Shown here piece after piece: positions 33,038-41,639 of a stretch of DNA of 64,000 nucleotides (its first letter is position 1; every line of letters begins with the position of its first letter). Under the pieces are notes generated by a model, which had not been told where the DNA came from, did not search any database, and saw only the letters and a program-made list of their open reading frames with translations. The translations under genes and the position numbers were made by a program. Origin of the DNA: Pasteurellaceae bacterium (GTDB lineage: Bacteria; Pseudomonadota; Gammaproteobacteria; Enterobacterales; Pasteurellaceae); the NCBI GenBank assembly GCA_900756155.1, contig CAAEJV010000018.1:50398-114397 (forward strand), given 5' to 3'.

Positions 33038-34027
33038 CTAGTCTTCAGCAATACTTGCTGGTGGCCAATTCTCAAGGCGCATACCAAGTGACAAGCCACG
33101 TGAAGCGAGAACGTCTTTAATTTCAGTAAGAGATTTCTTACCAAGATTAGGCGTTTTTAATAACTCAACTTCTGTACGTTGTACTAAGTCACCGATATAG
33201 TGAATTGTTTCTGCTTTCAAACAGTTAGCAGAACGAACTGTCAACTCTAAGTCATCAACAGGACGTAATAAAATCGGATCAAATTCCGGTTTTTCTTCCT
33301 TGACTTCAGGTTGACGAACATCACGCAAATCAACGAATGCATCGAGTTGCTCTGCTAAAATTGTTGCTGCACGACGAATTGCTTCTTCCGGATCAATAGT
33401 CCCGTTAGTTTCTAACTCGATAACTAGTTTATCTAAGTCAGTACGTTGTTCAACACGTGCTGCTTCAACATTGTAAGCAATACGGTCAACCGGGCTATAA
33501 CAAGCATCTACTAATAAACGACCGATTGGACGATCTTCATTTTGTGAATGAGTACGAGCAGATGCAGGTACATAACCTCTACCACGTTGAACACGAATAC
33601 GCATATTAATAGATGCGTTTTCGTCTGTTAAGTGACAGATTACATGTGATGGATTAACAATCTCAACATCACCATCGTGGGTGATATCTGCTGCAACAAC
33701 AGGGCCAATTCCAGATTTATTTAATGTCAGAATAACATCATCTTTATTCTGTACTTTAACCGCTAGACCTTTAAGGTTTAAAAGAACTTCAAGAATATCT
33801 TCCTGAACACCTTCTTTACTACTATATTCGTGCAGTACGCCATCAATTTCTACTTCAGTTACAGCACAACCTGGCATTGAAGACAGAAGGATACGACGTA
33901 ATGCATTCCCTAGAGTATGACCAAAGCCACGCTCTAACGGTTCTAAGATCACCTTAGCATGAGTAGAGCTAATTTGCTCGATATCTACTAAGCGTGGCTT
34001 TAAAAATTCTGTAACAGAACCCTGCAT
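33038..34027 (-). CDS. rpoA: RNA polymerase subunit alpha
   Basis: Alpha subunit (329 aa, standard length). N-terminal assembly domain with LERGFGHTLGNALRRILLSS; flexible linker around residue 235-250; C-terminal domain (VDDLELTVRSANCLKAE, LLKTPNLGKKSLTEI) that contacts UP elements and activators such as CRP. Co-transcribed with S13, S11, S4 and L17. Confidence 0.98.
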   Translation of the reverse strand: MQGSVTEFLKPRLVDIEQISSTHAKVILEPLERGFGHTLGNALRRILLSSMPGCAVTEVEIDGVLHEYSSKEGVQEDILEVLLNLKGLAVKVQNKDDVILTLNKSGIGPVVAADITHDGDVEIVNPSHVICHLTDENASINMRIRVQRGRGYVPASARTHSQNEDRPIGRLLVDACYSPVDRIAYNVEAARVEQRTDLDKLVIELETNGTIDPEEAIRRAATILAEQLDAFVDLRDVRQPEVKEEKPEFDPILLRPVDDLELTVRSANCLKAETIHYIGDLVQRTEVELLKTPNLGKKSLTEIKDVLASRGLSLGMRLENWPPASIAED

Positions 34028-34058
34028 TTTATCCTCTCTTTGCTTTTAAGCTTAACTA

Positions 34059-34679
34059 TTATTTAGAGTAAAGCTCAACGATCAGATGTTCGTTAATGTC
34101 TGCTGATAAATCAGAACGTTCAGGAACACGTTTGAACACACCTTCCATTTTTGCAGAATCAACTTCTAACCAAGTTGGTTTTTCTCTTTGTTCTGCTAAT
34201 TCTAATGATGCTTTAATACGTGCTTGTTTTTTAGATTTCTCACGAACAGCAACTACATCATTTACAGAAACTTGGAAAGATGGGATATTTACAACACGAC
34301 CATTTACGACAATCGCTTTGTGGCTCACTAATTGACGAGCTTCTGCGCGAGTTGCAGCAAATCCCATGCGATAAACAACGTTATCCAATCTACCTTCTAA
34401 TAATACTAGTAAGTTTTCACCAGTATTACCTTTTAAACGGTTTGCTTCTTTATAGTAGTTACGGAATTGACGTTCTAAAATACCATAGATACGACGAACT
34501 TTTTGTTTTTCACGTAATTGACTACCATAGTCAGACAAACGCGGTTTACGAGCACCGTGTTGACCTGGTGCTGTATCAATTTTACATTTTGAATCAATCG
34601 CACGCACACCTGATTTAAGGAATAAATCAGTGCCTTCACGACGGCTGAGCTTGAGTTTAGGGCCCAAATATCTTGCCAT
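34059..34679 (-). CDS. rpsD: 30S ribosomal protein S4
   Basis: S4 (206 aa), a primary 16S rRNA binder and the translational repressor of the alpha operon in E. coli. N-terminus MARYLGPKLKLSRREGTDLF; S4 RNA-binding domain around residues 96-160 (GRLDNVVYRMGFAATRAEAR). The predicted target is the leader before rpsM. Confidence 0.98.
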   Translation of the reverse strand: MARYLGPKLKLSRREGTDLFLKSGVRAIDSKCKIDTAPGQHGARKPRLSDYGSQLREKQKVRRIYGILERQFRNYYKEANRLKGNTGENLLVLLEGRLDNVVYRMGFAATRAEARQLVSHKAIVVNGRVVNIPSFQVSVNDVVAVREKSKKQARIKASLELAEQREKPTWLEVDSAKMEGVFKRVPERSDLSADINEHLIVELYSK

Positions 34680-34708
34680 TTTCTTTCTCCAACTATCCTA
34701 TTACGCCA

Positions 34709-35098
34709 TTAAACACGACGTTTTTTCGGTGGACGACAACCGTTATGAGGAATCGGAGTCACATCAGTGATGTTCGTGATACGGAAACCCGCTGCATTTA
34801 ATGCACGGATTGTTGATTCACGACCCGGACCCGGACCTTTAACCATAACTTCCAAGTTCTTTAAGCCGAATTCTTTAACGATTTCAGCACAACGTTCTGC
34901 AGCAACTTGTGCAGCGAACGGGGTAGATTTACGAGAACCACGGAAACCTGAACCACCTGCTGTAGCCCAAGCTAAAGCATTACCTTGACGGTCAGTAATG
35001 GTAACGATTGTATTATTGAAAGATGCGTGAATGTGTGCTACGCCATCTACAACTTGTTTTTTTACACGTTTACGTGCACGAACTGGTGTTTTAGCCAT
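34709..35098 (-). CDS. rpsK: 30S ribosomal protein S11
   Basis: S11 (129 aa), part of the platform of the small subunit. Diagnostic VDGVAHIHASFNNTIVTITD and the C-terminal TPIPHNGCRPPKKRRV. Second gene of the alpha operon. Confidence 0.98.
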   Translation of the reverse strand: MAKTPVRARKRVKKQVVDGVAHIHASFNNTIVTITDRQGNALAWATAGGSGFRGSRKSTPFAAQVAAERCAEIVKEFGLKNLEVMVKGPGPGRESTIRALNAAGFRITNITDVTPIPHNGCRPPKKRRV

Positions 35099-35114
35099 TC
35101 TTTATTTACCCCGA

Positions 35115-35471
35115 CTATTTTTTGATCGGCTTACGTGGACCCTTACGGGTACGCGCATTAGTTTTAGTACGTTGACCACGTACCGGTAAACTACGACGAT
35201 GACGTAAACCACGGTAACAACCTAAGTCTAAAAGACGTTTGATGTTTAGTGTTACTTCACGACGTAAGTCACCTTCAACGGTAAATTTACCAACTTCGTC
35301 ACGCAGTTTGTCAATCTGCTCTTCAGACAATTCGCTGATCTTAACATCTTCAGCAATACCCGCTGCAGCACAAATGCTTTTAGAACGAGTTTTACCGATA
35401 CCGTAAATTGCAGTTAAAGCGATTACAGCGTGTTTGTGATCAGGAATGTTAATGCCTGCAATACGGGCCAC
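35115..35471 (-). CDS. rpsM: 30S ribosomal protein S13
   Basis: S13 (118 aa), first gene of the alpha operon, at the subunit interface. It starts with GTG, as does E. coli rpsM, preceded by GGAGTGCATA. N-terminus MARIAGINIPDHKHAVIAL; C-terminal RGQRTKTNARTRKGPRK. Its start lies inside the S4-responsive leader structure. Confidence 0.98.
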   Translation of the reverse strand: MARIAGINIPDHKHAVIALTAIYGIGKTRSKSICAAAGIAEDVKISELSEEQIDKLRDEVGKFTVEGDLRREVTLNIKRLLDLGCYRGLRHRRSLPVRGQRTKTNARTRKGPRKPIKK

Positions 35472-35551
35472 TATGCACTCCTATTATTTTAACTAATTTG
35501 GTATTCTGATCTTGAAAAGCCCGTTTTCAGGATACTCAAACAGAATACCAA
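35469..35551 (-). promoter_or_regulatory. Alpha operon leader (S4 target, Alpha_RBS-like)
   Basis: Transcribed leftward, the leader reads TTGGTATTCTG, then TTTGAGTATCCTGAAAACGG, GCTTTTCA and CAGAATACCAA, ending in AGGAGTGCATA and the GTG start of rpsM. The central TTTGAGTATCCTGAAAACGG is nearly the E. coli alpha leader that folds into the S4-binding pseudoknot; the outer 11-bp stem (35498-35508 with 35541-35551) is perfect though different in sequence. S4 autoregulation is therefore predicted. Confidence 0.85.
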
Positions 35552-35563
35552 GGACATAAATGA

Positions 35564-35586
35564 GTTGAGTAGTATAACTACTCAAC
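35564..35586. repeat. Perfect palindrome over the alpha promoter -10 box
   Basis: GTTGAGTAGT-ATA-ACTACTCAAC: 10-bp arms around a 3-base centre. It could be the end hairpin of the spc transcript, an attenuator, or an operator. No T run follows on the minus strand, so a simple terminator is less likely. Confidence 0.75.
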
Positions 35587-35599
35587 CGGTTCTTTGCAA
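35571..35599 (-). promoter_or_regulatory. Alpha operon promoter candidate
   Basis: TTGCAA (35599-35594), 17 bases, TATACT (35576-35571) on the minus strand, in the gap between rpmJ and rpsM. The -10 box lies in the centre of a perfect palindrome (35564-35586). Confidence 0.65.
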
Positions 35600-35612
35600 G
35601 AAGAAATGTTAA

Positions 35613-35726
35613 TTAACCTTGACGTTGTTTATGTTTAGGGTCGCTGCATAATACGCGAACAACACCTTCACGTTTAACAATTTTACAGTTACGACACATC
35701 TTCTTAACGGAAGCACGAACTTTCAT
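35613..35726 (-). CDS. rpmJ: 50S ribosomal protein L36
   Basis: A 37-residue protein, [20 protein letters not shown] then [17 protein letters not shown]. It keeps the zinc ligands (Cys11, Cys14, Cys27, His32 by my count), so it is the C+ type. It is the last gene of the spc operon, downstream of secY by 28 bases. Confidence 0.97.
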
Positions 35727-35754
35727 TGCTTATCCTTTTTACTTAAATGAACAA

Positions 35755-37080
35755 TTACTGTCCAAAACCTTTAAGGTTTGCTTTTTTTAACGCAGATTCA
35801 TATTGAGACGACATTAAGTGACTCTGAACTTGCACGATAAAATCCATAATTACAACAACAACGATTAATAAGGAAGTACCACCGAAGTAGAATTTAACAT
35901 CCCATGCTGATGTCATAATATAAGGGACTAAACATACGAACGTTACATAAAGACCGCCAATTAATGTTAAGCGAGTCATTACTTTATCAATGTAACGTGA
36001 TGTTTGTTCACCTGGTCTAATTCCTGGGATAAATGCACCAGATTTTTTTAGATTATCTGCTGTATCACGTGGATTATATTGCATCGCAGTATAGAAGAAA
36101 CTGAAGAAAATAATCGCTACCGCATAAACAAGAAGATATAAAGGTTGTCCAGGATTCAACAACATTGATAAGTCATTTAACCACTCAAACTTATCATTCT
36201 GACCAAACCATTGTGTCAATGTAGCTGGGAATAAAATAATGCTTGAAGCAAAAATTGCTGGCATTACGTTTGCCATATTAACTTTTAATGGTAAGTGAGT
36301 TGAATGACCACCTAAAATTTGACGTCCTTGTTGACGCTTAGCATATTCAACACGAATTCTACGTTGTCCACGTTCTACGAAGACAACAAAATAAGTTACT
36401 GCAAAAACAATAGCAGCGATTAGTAGAAGAACTAAAGGATGCATTTGTCCTTGACGAGCTTGCTCAACTGTTTCGATGATTGCATGCGGCAATCCTGCAA
36501 CAATACCACCAAAAACAAGAATTGAGATACCGTTACCAATACCTCTTTCAGTAATTTGCTCACCTAACCACATTAAGAACATGGTTCCGGTAACAAGACT
36601 CACTACTGCAGTGAAGTAAAAAGTAAAACCGATATTTGGCACTAACTGTGGCAACATATTCGGTAAACCGGTAGAAATTGCGATAGCTTGGATAGTAGCA
36701 AAAACCACCGTTGCATAACGAGTATACTTGGTGATTTTTCTTTGTCCTGCTGCACCTTCTTTTTTCAATTCTGCTAAAGCAGGTGAAACCGTAGCAAGCA
36801 ATTGCATCACAATAGATGCCGAGATATACGGCATAATACCTAATGCTAAAATTGATGCTCGGCTCAATGCACCACCAGAGAACATGTTTAACATATCAAT
36901 GATGGTGCCTTTTTGTTGTTCAACTAATTGAGCTAGCACGGCGGCATCAATACCAGGAAGCGGAATAAAAGAACCAATACGATAAACGATAAGTGCACCT
37001 AATACAAAAAGCAATCTGCTTTTTAGTTCACCAGTACCACTATTAGTACTTCTGCTTTGATAACCTGGTTGTTTAGCCAT
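35755..37080 (-). CDS. secY: SecY, core of the SecYEG translocon
   Basis: Protein-conducting channel (441 aa) with ten membrane helices. Family marks: GSFIPLPGIDAAVL in the first periplasmic region, LGIMPYISASIVMQLL, and GERGIGNGIS-like TERGIGNGISILVFGGI; C-terminal cytosolic loop FIPGIRPGEQTSRYID. Located between rplO and rpmJ in the spc operon. Confidence 0.98.
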   Translation of the reverse strand: MAKQPGYQSRSTNSGTGELKSRLLFVLGALIVYRIGSFIPLPGIDAAVLAQLVEQQKGTIIDMLNMFSGGALSRASILALGIMPYISASIVMQLLATVSPALAELKKEGAAGQRKITKYTRYATVVFATIQAIAISTGLPNMLPQLVPNIGFTFYFTAVVSLVTGTMFLMWLGEQITERGIGNGISILVFGGIVAGLPHAIIETVEQARQGQMHPLVLLLIAAIVFAVTYFVVFVERGQRRIRVEYAKRQQGRQILGGHSTHLPLKVNMANVMPAIFASSIILFPATLTQWFGQNDKFEWLNDLSMLLNPGQPLYLLVYAVAIIFFSFFYTAMQYNPRDTADNLKKSGAFIPGIRPGEQTSRYIDKVMTRLTLIGGLYVTFVCLVPYIMTSAWDVKFYFGGTSLLIVVVVIMDFIVQVQSHLMSSQYESALKKANLKGFGQ

Positions 37081-37087
37081 TTGCTAA

Positions 37088-37522
37088 TTATTCCTCAACT
37101 GAACCGCCAGCAGCTTCGATTGCTGCTTTTGCACCTTTAGTTACACGTAATCCACGTACAGTAACTGCAGATTTCACTTCACCAGCTAAGATAACTTTAG
37201 CGAATTGAATATCTTTAGTTAAAATGTTTGCAGCTTTTAATGCTTCTAAAGTGACAACATTTCCTTCAACTTTTGTTAATTCGTTTAAACGAACTTCAGC
37301 AGTTACCGCTGATTTCATTGAAGTAAAACCAAATTTTGGTAAACGACGGTATAATGGCATTTGGCCACCCTCGAAACCACGACGAACACCGCCGCCAGTA
37401 CGAGATTTTTGACCTTTATGACCACGACCACCAGTTTTTCCTAAACCTGAACCAATACCACGACCAAGGCGTTTTGCGCTGTGCTTAGCACCTTCAGCCG
37501 GAGATAGAGTATTTAAACGCAT
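37088..37522 (-). CDS. rplO: 50S ribosomal protein L15
   Basis: L15 (144 aa). Gly/Arg-rich N-terminal half with RLGRGIGSGLGKTGGRGHKG, and C-terminal globular part ending GAKAAIEAAGGSVEE. Between rpmD and secY as in E. coli. Confidence 0.98.
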   Translation of the reverse strand: MRLNTLSPAEGAKHSAKRLGRGIGSGLGKTGGRGHKGQKSRTGGGVRRGFEGGQMPLYRRLPKFGFTSMKSAVTAEVRLNELTKVEGNVVTLEALKAANILTKDIQFAKVILAGEVKSAVTVRGLRVTKGAKAAIEAAGGSVEE

Positions 37523-37526
37523 TCTC

Positions 37527-37706
37527 TTACTCCTCCACTTTAACCATGTATGAAACTTGGTTAATCATACCACGTACTGCCGGAGTATCGATTAACTCAA
37601 CAGTATGGTGCATATGGCGAAGACCAAGACCACGCAAGGTAGCTTTGTGCTTCGGTAAGCGAGCAATTGAGCTACGAACTTGAGTTACTTTAATAGTTTT
37701 AGCCAT
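37527..37706 (-). CDS. rpmD: 50S ribosomal protein L30
   Basis: L30 (59 aa): [20 protein letters not shown] and a C-terminal [13 protein letters not shown]. The ATG at 37706 is the usual start; an in-frame ATG two codons earlier overlaps the rpsE stop region. Confidence 0.97.
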
Positions 37707-37712
37707 TATCAA

Positions 37713-38213
37713 TTACCCCAAAATTTCATCAACGGTTTTGCCACGTTTAGCAGCAACCATTTCTGGTGATTTCATATTTGCTAATGCATCAATAGTTGCA
37801 CGAACAACGTTGATTGGGTTGGTTGAACCATACGCTTTAGAAAGAACGTTACGTACACCAGCAACTTCTAACACTGAACGCATTGCACCACCAGCGATGA
37901 TACCTGTACCTTCGCTAGCTGGTTGCATAAATACGCGAGAACCAGTGTGAACACCTTTAACTGGGTGTTGTAATGTACCTTCGTTTAAAGCGACATTAAT
38001 CATATTGCGACGTGCTTTTTCCATCGCTTTTTGGATCGCTGCCGGAACTTCGCGAGCTTTACCATAACCAAAACCTACGCGACCGTTACCATCGCCTACT
38101 ACTGTTAAAGCAGTAAAGCTCATAATACGACCACCTTTTACAGTTTTTGATACACGGTTTACTGCGATTAGCTTCTCTTGCAGTTCACCAGCTTGTTTTT
38201 CGATGTTTGACAT
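37713..38213 (-). CDS. rpsE: 30S ribosomal protein S5
   Basis: S5 (166 aa), involved in decoding accuracy. S5 signature VVGDGNGRVGFGYGKAREV and double-stranded RNA-binding-like N-terminal domain. Part of the spc operon. Confidence 0.98.
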   Translation of the reverse strand: MSNIEKQAGELQEKLIAVNRVSKTVKGGRIMSFTALTVVGDGNGRVGFGYGKAREVPAAIQKAMEKARRNMINVALNEGTLQHPVKGVHTGSRVFMQPASEGTGIIAGGAMRSVLEVAGVRNVLSKAYGSTNPINVVRATIDALANMKSPEMVAAKRGKTVDEILG

Positions 38214-38227
38214 CTCAATTTACCTCA

Positions 38228-38581
38228 TTAGAACTGTAGACCAGCTTCACGTGCAGCGTCCGCTAAAGTTTGGACACGACCATGATATTTAAAACCGGAA
38301 CGGTCAAAAGCAACGTCTTTAACGCCTTTTGCTAATGCGCGCTCAGCAACAAGTTTACCTACTACTGCTGCGGCATCTTTATTACCGGTATATTTAACTT
38401 GCTCACGAATTGCTTTTTCAACAGTTGAAGCAGCGGCAAGCACTTCTGAACCGTTTGGTGCAATAACTTGTGCGTAGATATGACGCGGAGTACGGTGAAT
38501 AACTAGACGAGTTACACCTTGCTCTCTCATCATATGACGTGCACGAGCTGCACGACGGATACGAGCTGATTTCTTATCCAT
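38228..38581 (-). CDS. rplR: 50S ribosomal protein L18
   Basis: L18 (117 aa), binds 5S rRNA with L5 and L25. MDKKSARIRRAARARHMMRE and C-terminal FKYHGRVQTLADAAREAGL are diagnostic. Confidence 0.98.
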   Translation of the reverse strand: MDKKSARIRRAARARHMMREQGVTRLVIHRTPRHIYAQVIAPNGSEVLAAASTVEKAIREQVKYTGNKDAAAVVGKLVAERALAKGVKDVAFDRSGFKYHGRVQTLADAAREAGLQF

Positions 38582-38594
38582 AGTGTTACCTTAA

Positions 38595-39128
38595 TTATTT
38601 CTTCTTAGCCTCTTTCATACGTACTACTTCATCAGAGTAACGTACACCTTTACCTTTATAAGGTTCAGGACGGCGATAAGCACGAATATCTGCTGCAACT
38701 TGACCAATTAACTGCTTATCAGCACCTTTTAAAACGATTTCCGTTTGTGAAGGGCATTCAGCAGTAATACCTGCTGGTAAAGTGTGCTCCACAGGGTGAG
38801 AGAAACCTAAGCTTAATGCAACTACGTTGCCTTTAACTTGAGCTCTGTAACCAACACCCACTAGTTGTAATTTCTTAGTGAAGCCTTCAGTAACACCGAT
38901 AACCATTGCATTAACTAATGCACGAGCTGTACCCGATTGAGCATTCGCTTCAACAAAACCTTCACGTGGAGTGAAAGTAAATTGACCATTATCTTGTTTA
39001 ACTTCAACTGAGTGATGAATTGTGCGAGATAACTCGCCATTTTTTCCTTTTACTGTTAATAGCTGACCGTCGAGTTTAACTTCAACGCCGGCAGGAATAT
39101 TAACAGGTGCCTTTGCAACACGAGACAT
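38595..39128 (-). CDS. rplF: 50S ribosomal protein L6
   Basis: L6 (177 aa), near the factor-binding site. Two repeated domains; signature RPEPYKGKGVRYSDEVV near the C-terminus. Spc operon. Confidence 0.98.
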   Translation of the reverse strand: MSRVAKAPVNIPAGVEVKLDGQLLTVKGKNGELSRTIHHSVEVKQDNGQFTFTPREGFVEANAQSGTARALVNAMVIGVTEGFTKKLQLVGVGYRAQVKGNVVALSLGFSHPVEHTLPAGITAECPSQTEIVLKGADKQLIGQVAADIRAYRRPEPYKGKGVRYSDEVVRMKEAKKK

Positions 39129-39143
39129 TTTCCTACCCCTCTA

Positions 39144-39536
39144 TTAAGCTACGTAACAGATGATCTCACCGCCTAAGCCCGCTTGACGAGCTGCACGGTC
39201 AGTCATAACACCTTTAGATGTAGAAATTACAGCAACACCTAAACCACCCATAACTTTTGGTAATTCGTCTTTACGTTTGTAAATACGAAGACCAGGACGG
39301 CTTACACGTTGGATGCTTTCTACAACCGGTTTGCCTTGGAAATATTTTAAAGTAATTTCCAATTCAGGTTTTGCACCTTCTAAAACTTTAACGCTTTCGA
39401 TATAACCTTCAGCAGCTAATACATTGGCAATTGCCACTTTTAGCTTGGAAGAAGGCATATTGATTGCAACTTTGTTCGCAGCTTGACCGTTACGAATACG
39501 GGTCAACATATCTGCGATTGGATCTTGCATACTCAT
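39144..39536 (-). CDS. rpsH: 30S ribosomal protein S8
   Basis: S8 (130 aa), central 16S rRNA binder and translational repressor of the spc operon in E. coli. MSMQDPIADMLTRIRNGQAA and the signature GVAVISTSKGVMTDRAARQ. A likely target structure overlaps the rplE start. Confidence 0.98.
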   Translation of the reverse strand: MSMQDPIADMLTRIRNGQAANKVAINMPSSKLKVAIANVLAAEGYIESVKVLEGAKPELEITLKYFQGKPVVESIQRVSRPGLRIYKRKDELPKVMGGLGVAVISTSKGVMTDRAARQAGLGGEIICYVA

Positions 39537-39572
39537 TGTACTTTTTCTCCGATTCCAAAATAAAGTGGTATA

Positions 39573-39878
39573 TTACCAGCTCGCTTTTCTAAGGCCAGGG
39601 ATCTCGCCGCGCATAGCAGCTTCACGAACCTTAATACGGCTTAAACCAAACTTACGTAAAACGCCGTGAGGACGTCCAGTTTGGCGGCAACGGTTACGTT
39701 GACGACTAGGGCTAGAATCACGTGGTAAAGTTTGTAATTTTAACACTGCATTCCAACGATCTTCGTCAGAGGCATTGACATCAGAAATGATTTTCTTTAA
39801 TTCTGCACGTTTAGCGAAGAATTTTTCAGCCAATTTAACGCGTTTTACATCGCGTGCTTTCATTGATTGTTTTGCCAT
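39573..39878 (-). CDS. rpsN: 30S ribosomal protein S14
   Basis: S14 (101 aa), long zinc-free form: MAKQSMKARDVKRVKLAEKF and the C-terminal GRPHGVLRKFGLSRIKVREA. Spc operon. Confidence 0.98.
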   Translation of the reverse strand: MAKQSMKARDVKRVKLAEKFFAKRAELKKIISDVNASDEDRWNAVLKLQTLPRDSSPSRQRNRCRQTGRPHGVLRKFGLSRIKVREAAMRGEIPGLRKASW

Positions 39879-39889
39879 TATAACCTGCC

Positions 39890-40429
39890 TTATTTACGGA
39901 ATGGGAAATTAAAGGCAGCAAGTAGTGCTTGACCTTCTTCATCATTCTTAGCAGTAGTTGTGATAGTGATATCTAAACCACGTACACGATCTACTTTATC
40001 GTAATCGATTTCAGGGAAGATGATTTGTTCACGCACACCCATGCTGTAGTTACCACGACCATCAAATGATTTCGCGCTTAAACCGCGGAAGTCACGAATA
40101 CGTGGAACAGCAATTGTAATTAAACGTTCAAAGAACTCCCACATACGCTCACCGCGTAGTGTTACTTTACAACCGATTGGATATCCCTGACGGATTTTAA
40201 AGCCAGCAACAGATTTACGAGCTTTAGTTACTAAAGGTTTTTGACCGCTAATTGCTGCTAAGTCCGCTACTGCGTTGTCTAGCAATTTCTTATCGGTCAA
40301 TGCTTCACCCACACCCATATTCAGGGTAATCTTTTCGATTCGTGGGACTTGCATGACAGATTTGTAGCCGAATTTATTTTTTAACTCGTTTACTACTTGA
40401 TCTCTGTAGTAATCATGCAGTTTCGCCAT
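39890..40429 (-). CDS. rplE: 50S ribosomal protein L5
   Basis: L5 (179 aa), binds 5S rRNA and contacts tRNA in the P site. N-terminus MAKLHDYYRDQVVNELKNKF; signature PRIEKITLNMGVGEA. Its initiation region carries the predicted S8 repressor site. Confidence 0.98.
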   Translation of the reverse strand: MAKLHDYYRDQVVNELKNKFGYKSVMQVPRIEKITLNMGVGEALTDKKLLDNAVADLAAISGQKPLVTKARKSVAGFKIRQGYPIGCKVTLRGERMWEFFERLITIAVPRIRDFRGLSAKSFDGRGNYSMGVREQIIFPEIDYDKVDRVRGLDITITTTAKNDEEGQALLAAFNFPFRK

Positions 40430-40432
40430 CGC
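40383..40432 (-). promoter_or_regulatory. Predicted S8 autoregulatory site at the rplE start
   Basis: In E. coli, S8 represses the spc operon by binding an mRNA hairpin at the rplE start. Here the coding-strand bases ATGGCGAAACTGCATGATTA followed by CTACAGAGATCAAGTAGT keep the E. coli-like start sequence and the ACTAC/GTAGT stem (40410-40406 with 40396-40392). Inference from sequence resemblance recalled from E. coli. Confidence 0.5.
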
Positions 40433-40446
40433 ATTACTCCAGTTTG

Positions 40447-40758
40447 TTAGATAATTTCATTGTTAGATTTGAAGAAACGTACTTTTTTGCCGTCTTCGAA
40501 TCTAAAACCTACACGGTCAGCTTTGTTTGTTTTTGGATTGAAAATCGCAACATTAGAAGCATCGATAGCTGCTTCTTTTTTCACTAAACCACCAGCTTGT
40601 CCTAAAGCAGGAACTGGTTTTTCGTGTTTAGTGATGATGTTGATACCTTCAACAAACACTTTACCGTTTGGTAACACTTTAGTTACCTTGCCACGCTTGC
40701 CTTTGTCTTTACCGGCAAGTACGATTACTTCATCGTTTTGACGAATTTTTGCAGCCAT
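40447..40758 (-). CDS. rplX: 50S ribosomal protein L24
   Basis: L24 (103 aa), an assembly initiator. KOW motif EVIVLAGKDKGKRGKVTKVL near the N-terminus. Spc operon, after rplN. Confidence 0.98.
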   Translation of the reverse strand: MAAKIRQNDEVIVLAGKDKGKRGKVTKVLPNGKVFVEGINIITKHEKPVPALGQAGGLVKKEAAIDASNVAIFNPKTNKADRVGFRFEDGKKVRFFKSNNEII

Positions 40759-40771
40759 TTCTCACTTCTCC

Positions 40772-41143
40772 TTACAGTACTTCTGGTGCCAAAGAAATGA
40801 TCTTCATGAATTTCTCAGAACGAAGTTCACGAGTCACCGGTCCAAAAATACGAGTACCGATTGGTTGCTCTGTGTTATTGTTTAAAATTACACAAGCGTT
40901 ACCATCGAAGCGAATGACTGATCCGTCTGGGCGACGAACACCCTTCTTGGTGCGCACAACAACTGCTTTTAATACATCACCTTTTTTAACTTTACCGCGT
41001 GGAATTGCTTCTTTCACAGTAACTTTGATGATATCACCAATAGCAGCATAACGACGGTGCGATCCACCTAGAACCTTGATACACATTACGCTGCGAGCAC
41101 CAGAGTTATCGGCAACATCCAGCATAGTCTGTTCTTGGATCAT
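40772..41143 (-). CDS. rplN: 50S ribosomal protein L14
   Basis: L14 (123 aa), first gene of the spc operon. MIQEQTMLDVADNSGARSVM and C-terminal ELRSEKFMKIISLAPEVL. It is preceded by a 238-base gap that holds the promoter and a leader hairpin. Confidence 0.98.
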   Translation of the reverse strand: MIQEQTMLDVADNSGARSVMCIKVLGGSHRRYAAIGDIIKVTVKEAIPRGKVKKGDVLKAVVVRTKKGVRRPDGSVIRFDGNACVILNNNTEQPIGTRIFGPVTRELRSEKFMKIISLAPEVL

Positions 41144-41186
41144 ATTTTATGCTCCGTTAAGTTAATAATACACCCTTGCGGGACGA

Positions 41187-41224
41187 ACCTATCCATGCCT
41201 TATAAAGATATATGGCGGATAGGT
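41187..41224 (-). promoter_or_regulatory. Leader hairpin of the spc operon
   Basis: In transcript sense ACCTATCC-GCC ... GGC-AT-GGATAGGT: a perfect 8-bp outer stem plus an inner GCC/GGC pair, in the 5' leader about 45-80 bases before the rplN start. Distinct from the S8 site inside the operon. Function unknown; candidate leader regulatory element. Confidence 0.6.
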
Positions 41225-41229
41225 GGCGG

Positions 41230-41258
41230 AGTTTACCAAAATCAAGCTAGAAACGCAA
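41230..41258 (-). promoter_or_regulatory. Spc operon promoter candidate
   Basis: TTGCGT (41258-41253), 17-base spacer, TAAACT (41235-41230) on the minus strand, downstream of the S10 operon terminator and just before the leader hairpin. Confidence 0.6.
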
Positions 41259-41332
41259 TCAAAATTTTATGCTTAAATTAGCCTATTTAAAGTGCGGTCA
41301 AATTTTTATGACTTTTTAGCAAGTCTTGGAAA

Positions 41333-41372
41333 GAAAAAAGCCAACGGTATAACCATTGGCTTTTATTTTTTA
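41333..41372 (-). terminator. S10 operon terminator
   Basis: AAAAGCCAATGG and CCGTTGGCTTTTTT (minus-strand sense, one mismatch) form a stem followed by a T run, 10 bases after the rpsQ stop. It divides the S10 and spc operons. Confidence 0.85.
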
Positions 41373-41381
41373 ACTTGTTAA

Positions 41382-41639
41382 TTAAGCAATAACTGCTTTC
41401 TCAACAACACGAACTAAAGTCCAAGATTTGGTTTTAGAGAGAGGACGACATTCGCGAATCTCTACTACATCACCTAATTTGGCTTCGTTGTTCTCATCGT
41501 GTACGTGTAATTTAGTTGTACGACGGATAAATTTACCGTATAACGGGTGTTTTACCTTACGTTCAATAGCAACAACGAAAGATTTTTCCATTTTGTCGCT
41601 AACAACTTTACCTTGTACGCTACGAATTTTATCAGTCAT
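41382..41639 (-). CDS. rpsQ: 30S ribosomal protein S17
   Basis: S17 (85 aa), last gene of the S10 operon. Signature GDVVEIRECRPLSKTKSW. Its start overlaps the rpmC stop by one base (TAATG). Confidence 0.98.
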   Translation of the reverse strand: MTDKIRSVQGKVVSDKMEKSFVVAIERKVKHPLYGKFIRRTTKLHVHDENNEAKLGDVVEIRECRPLSKTKSWTLVRVVEKAVIA

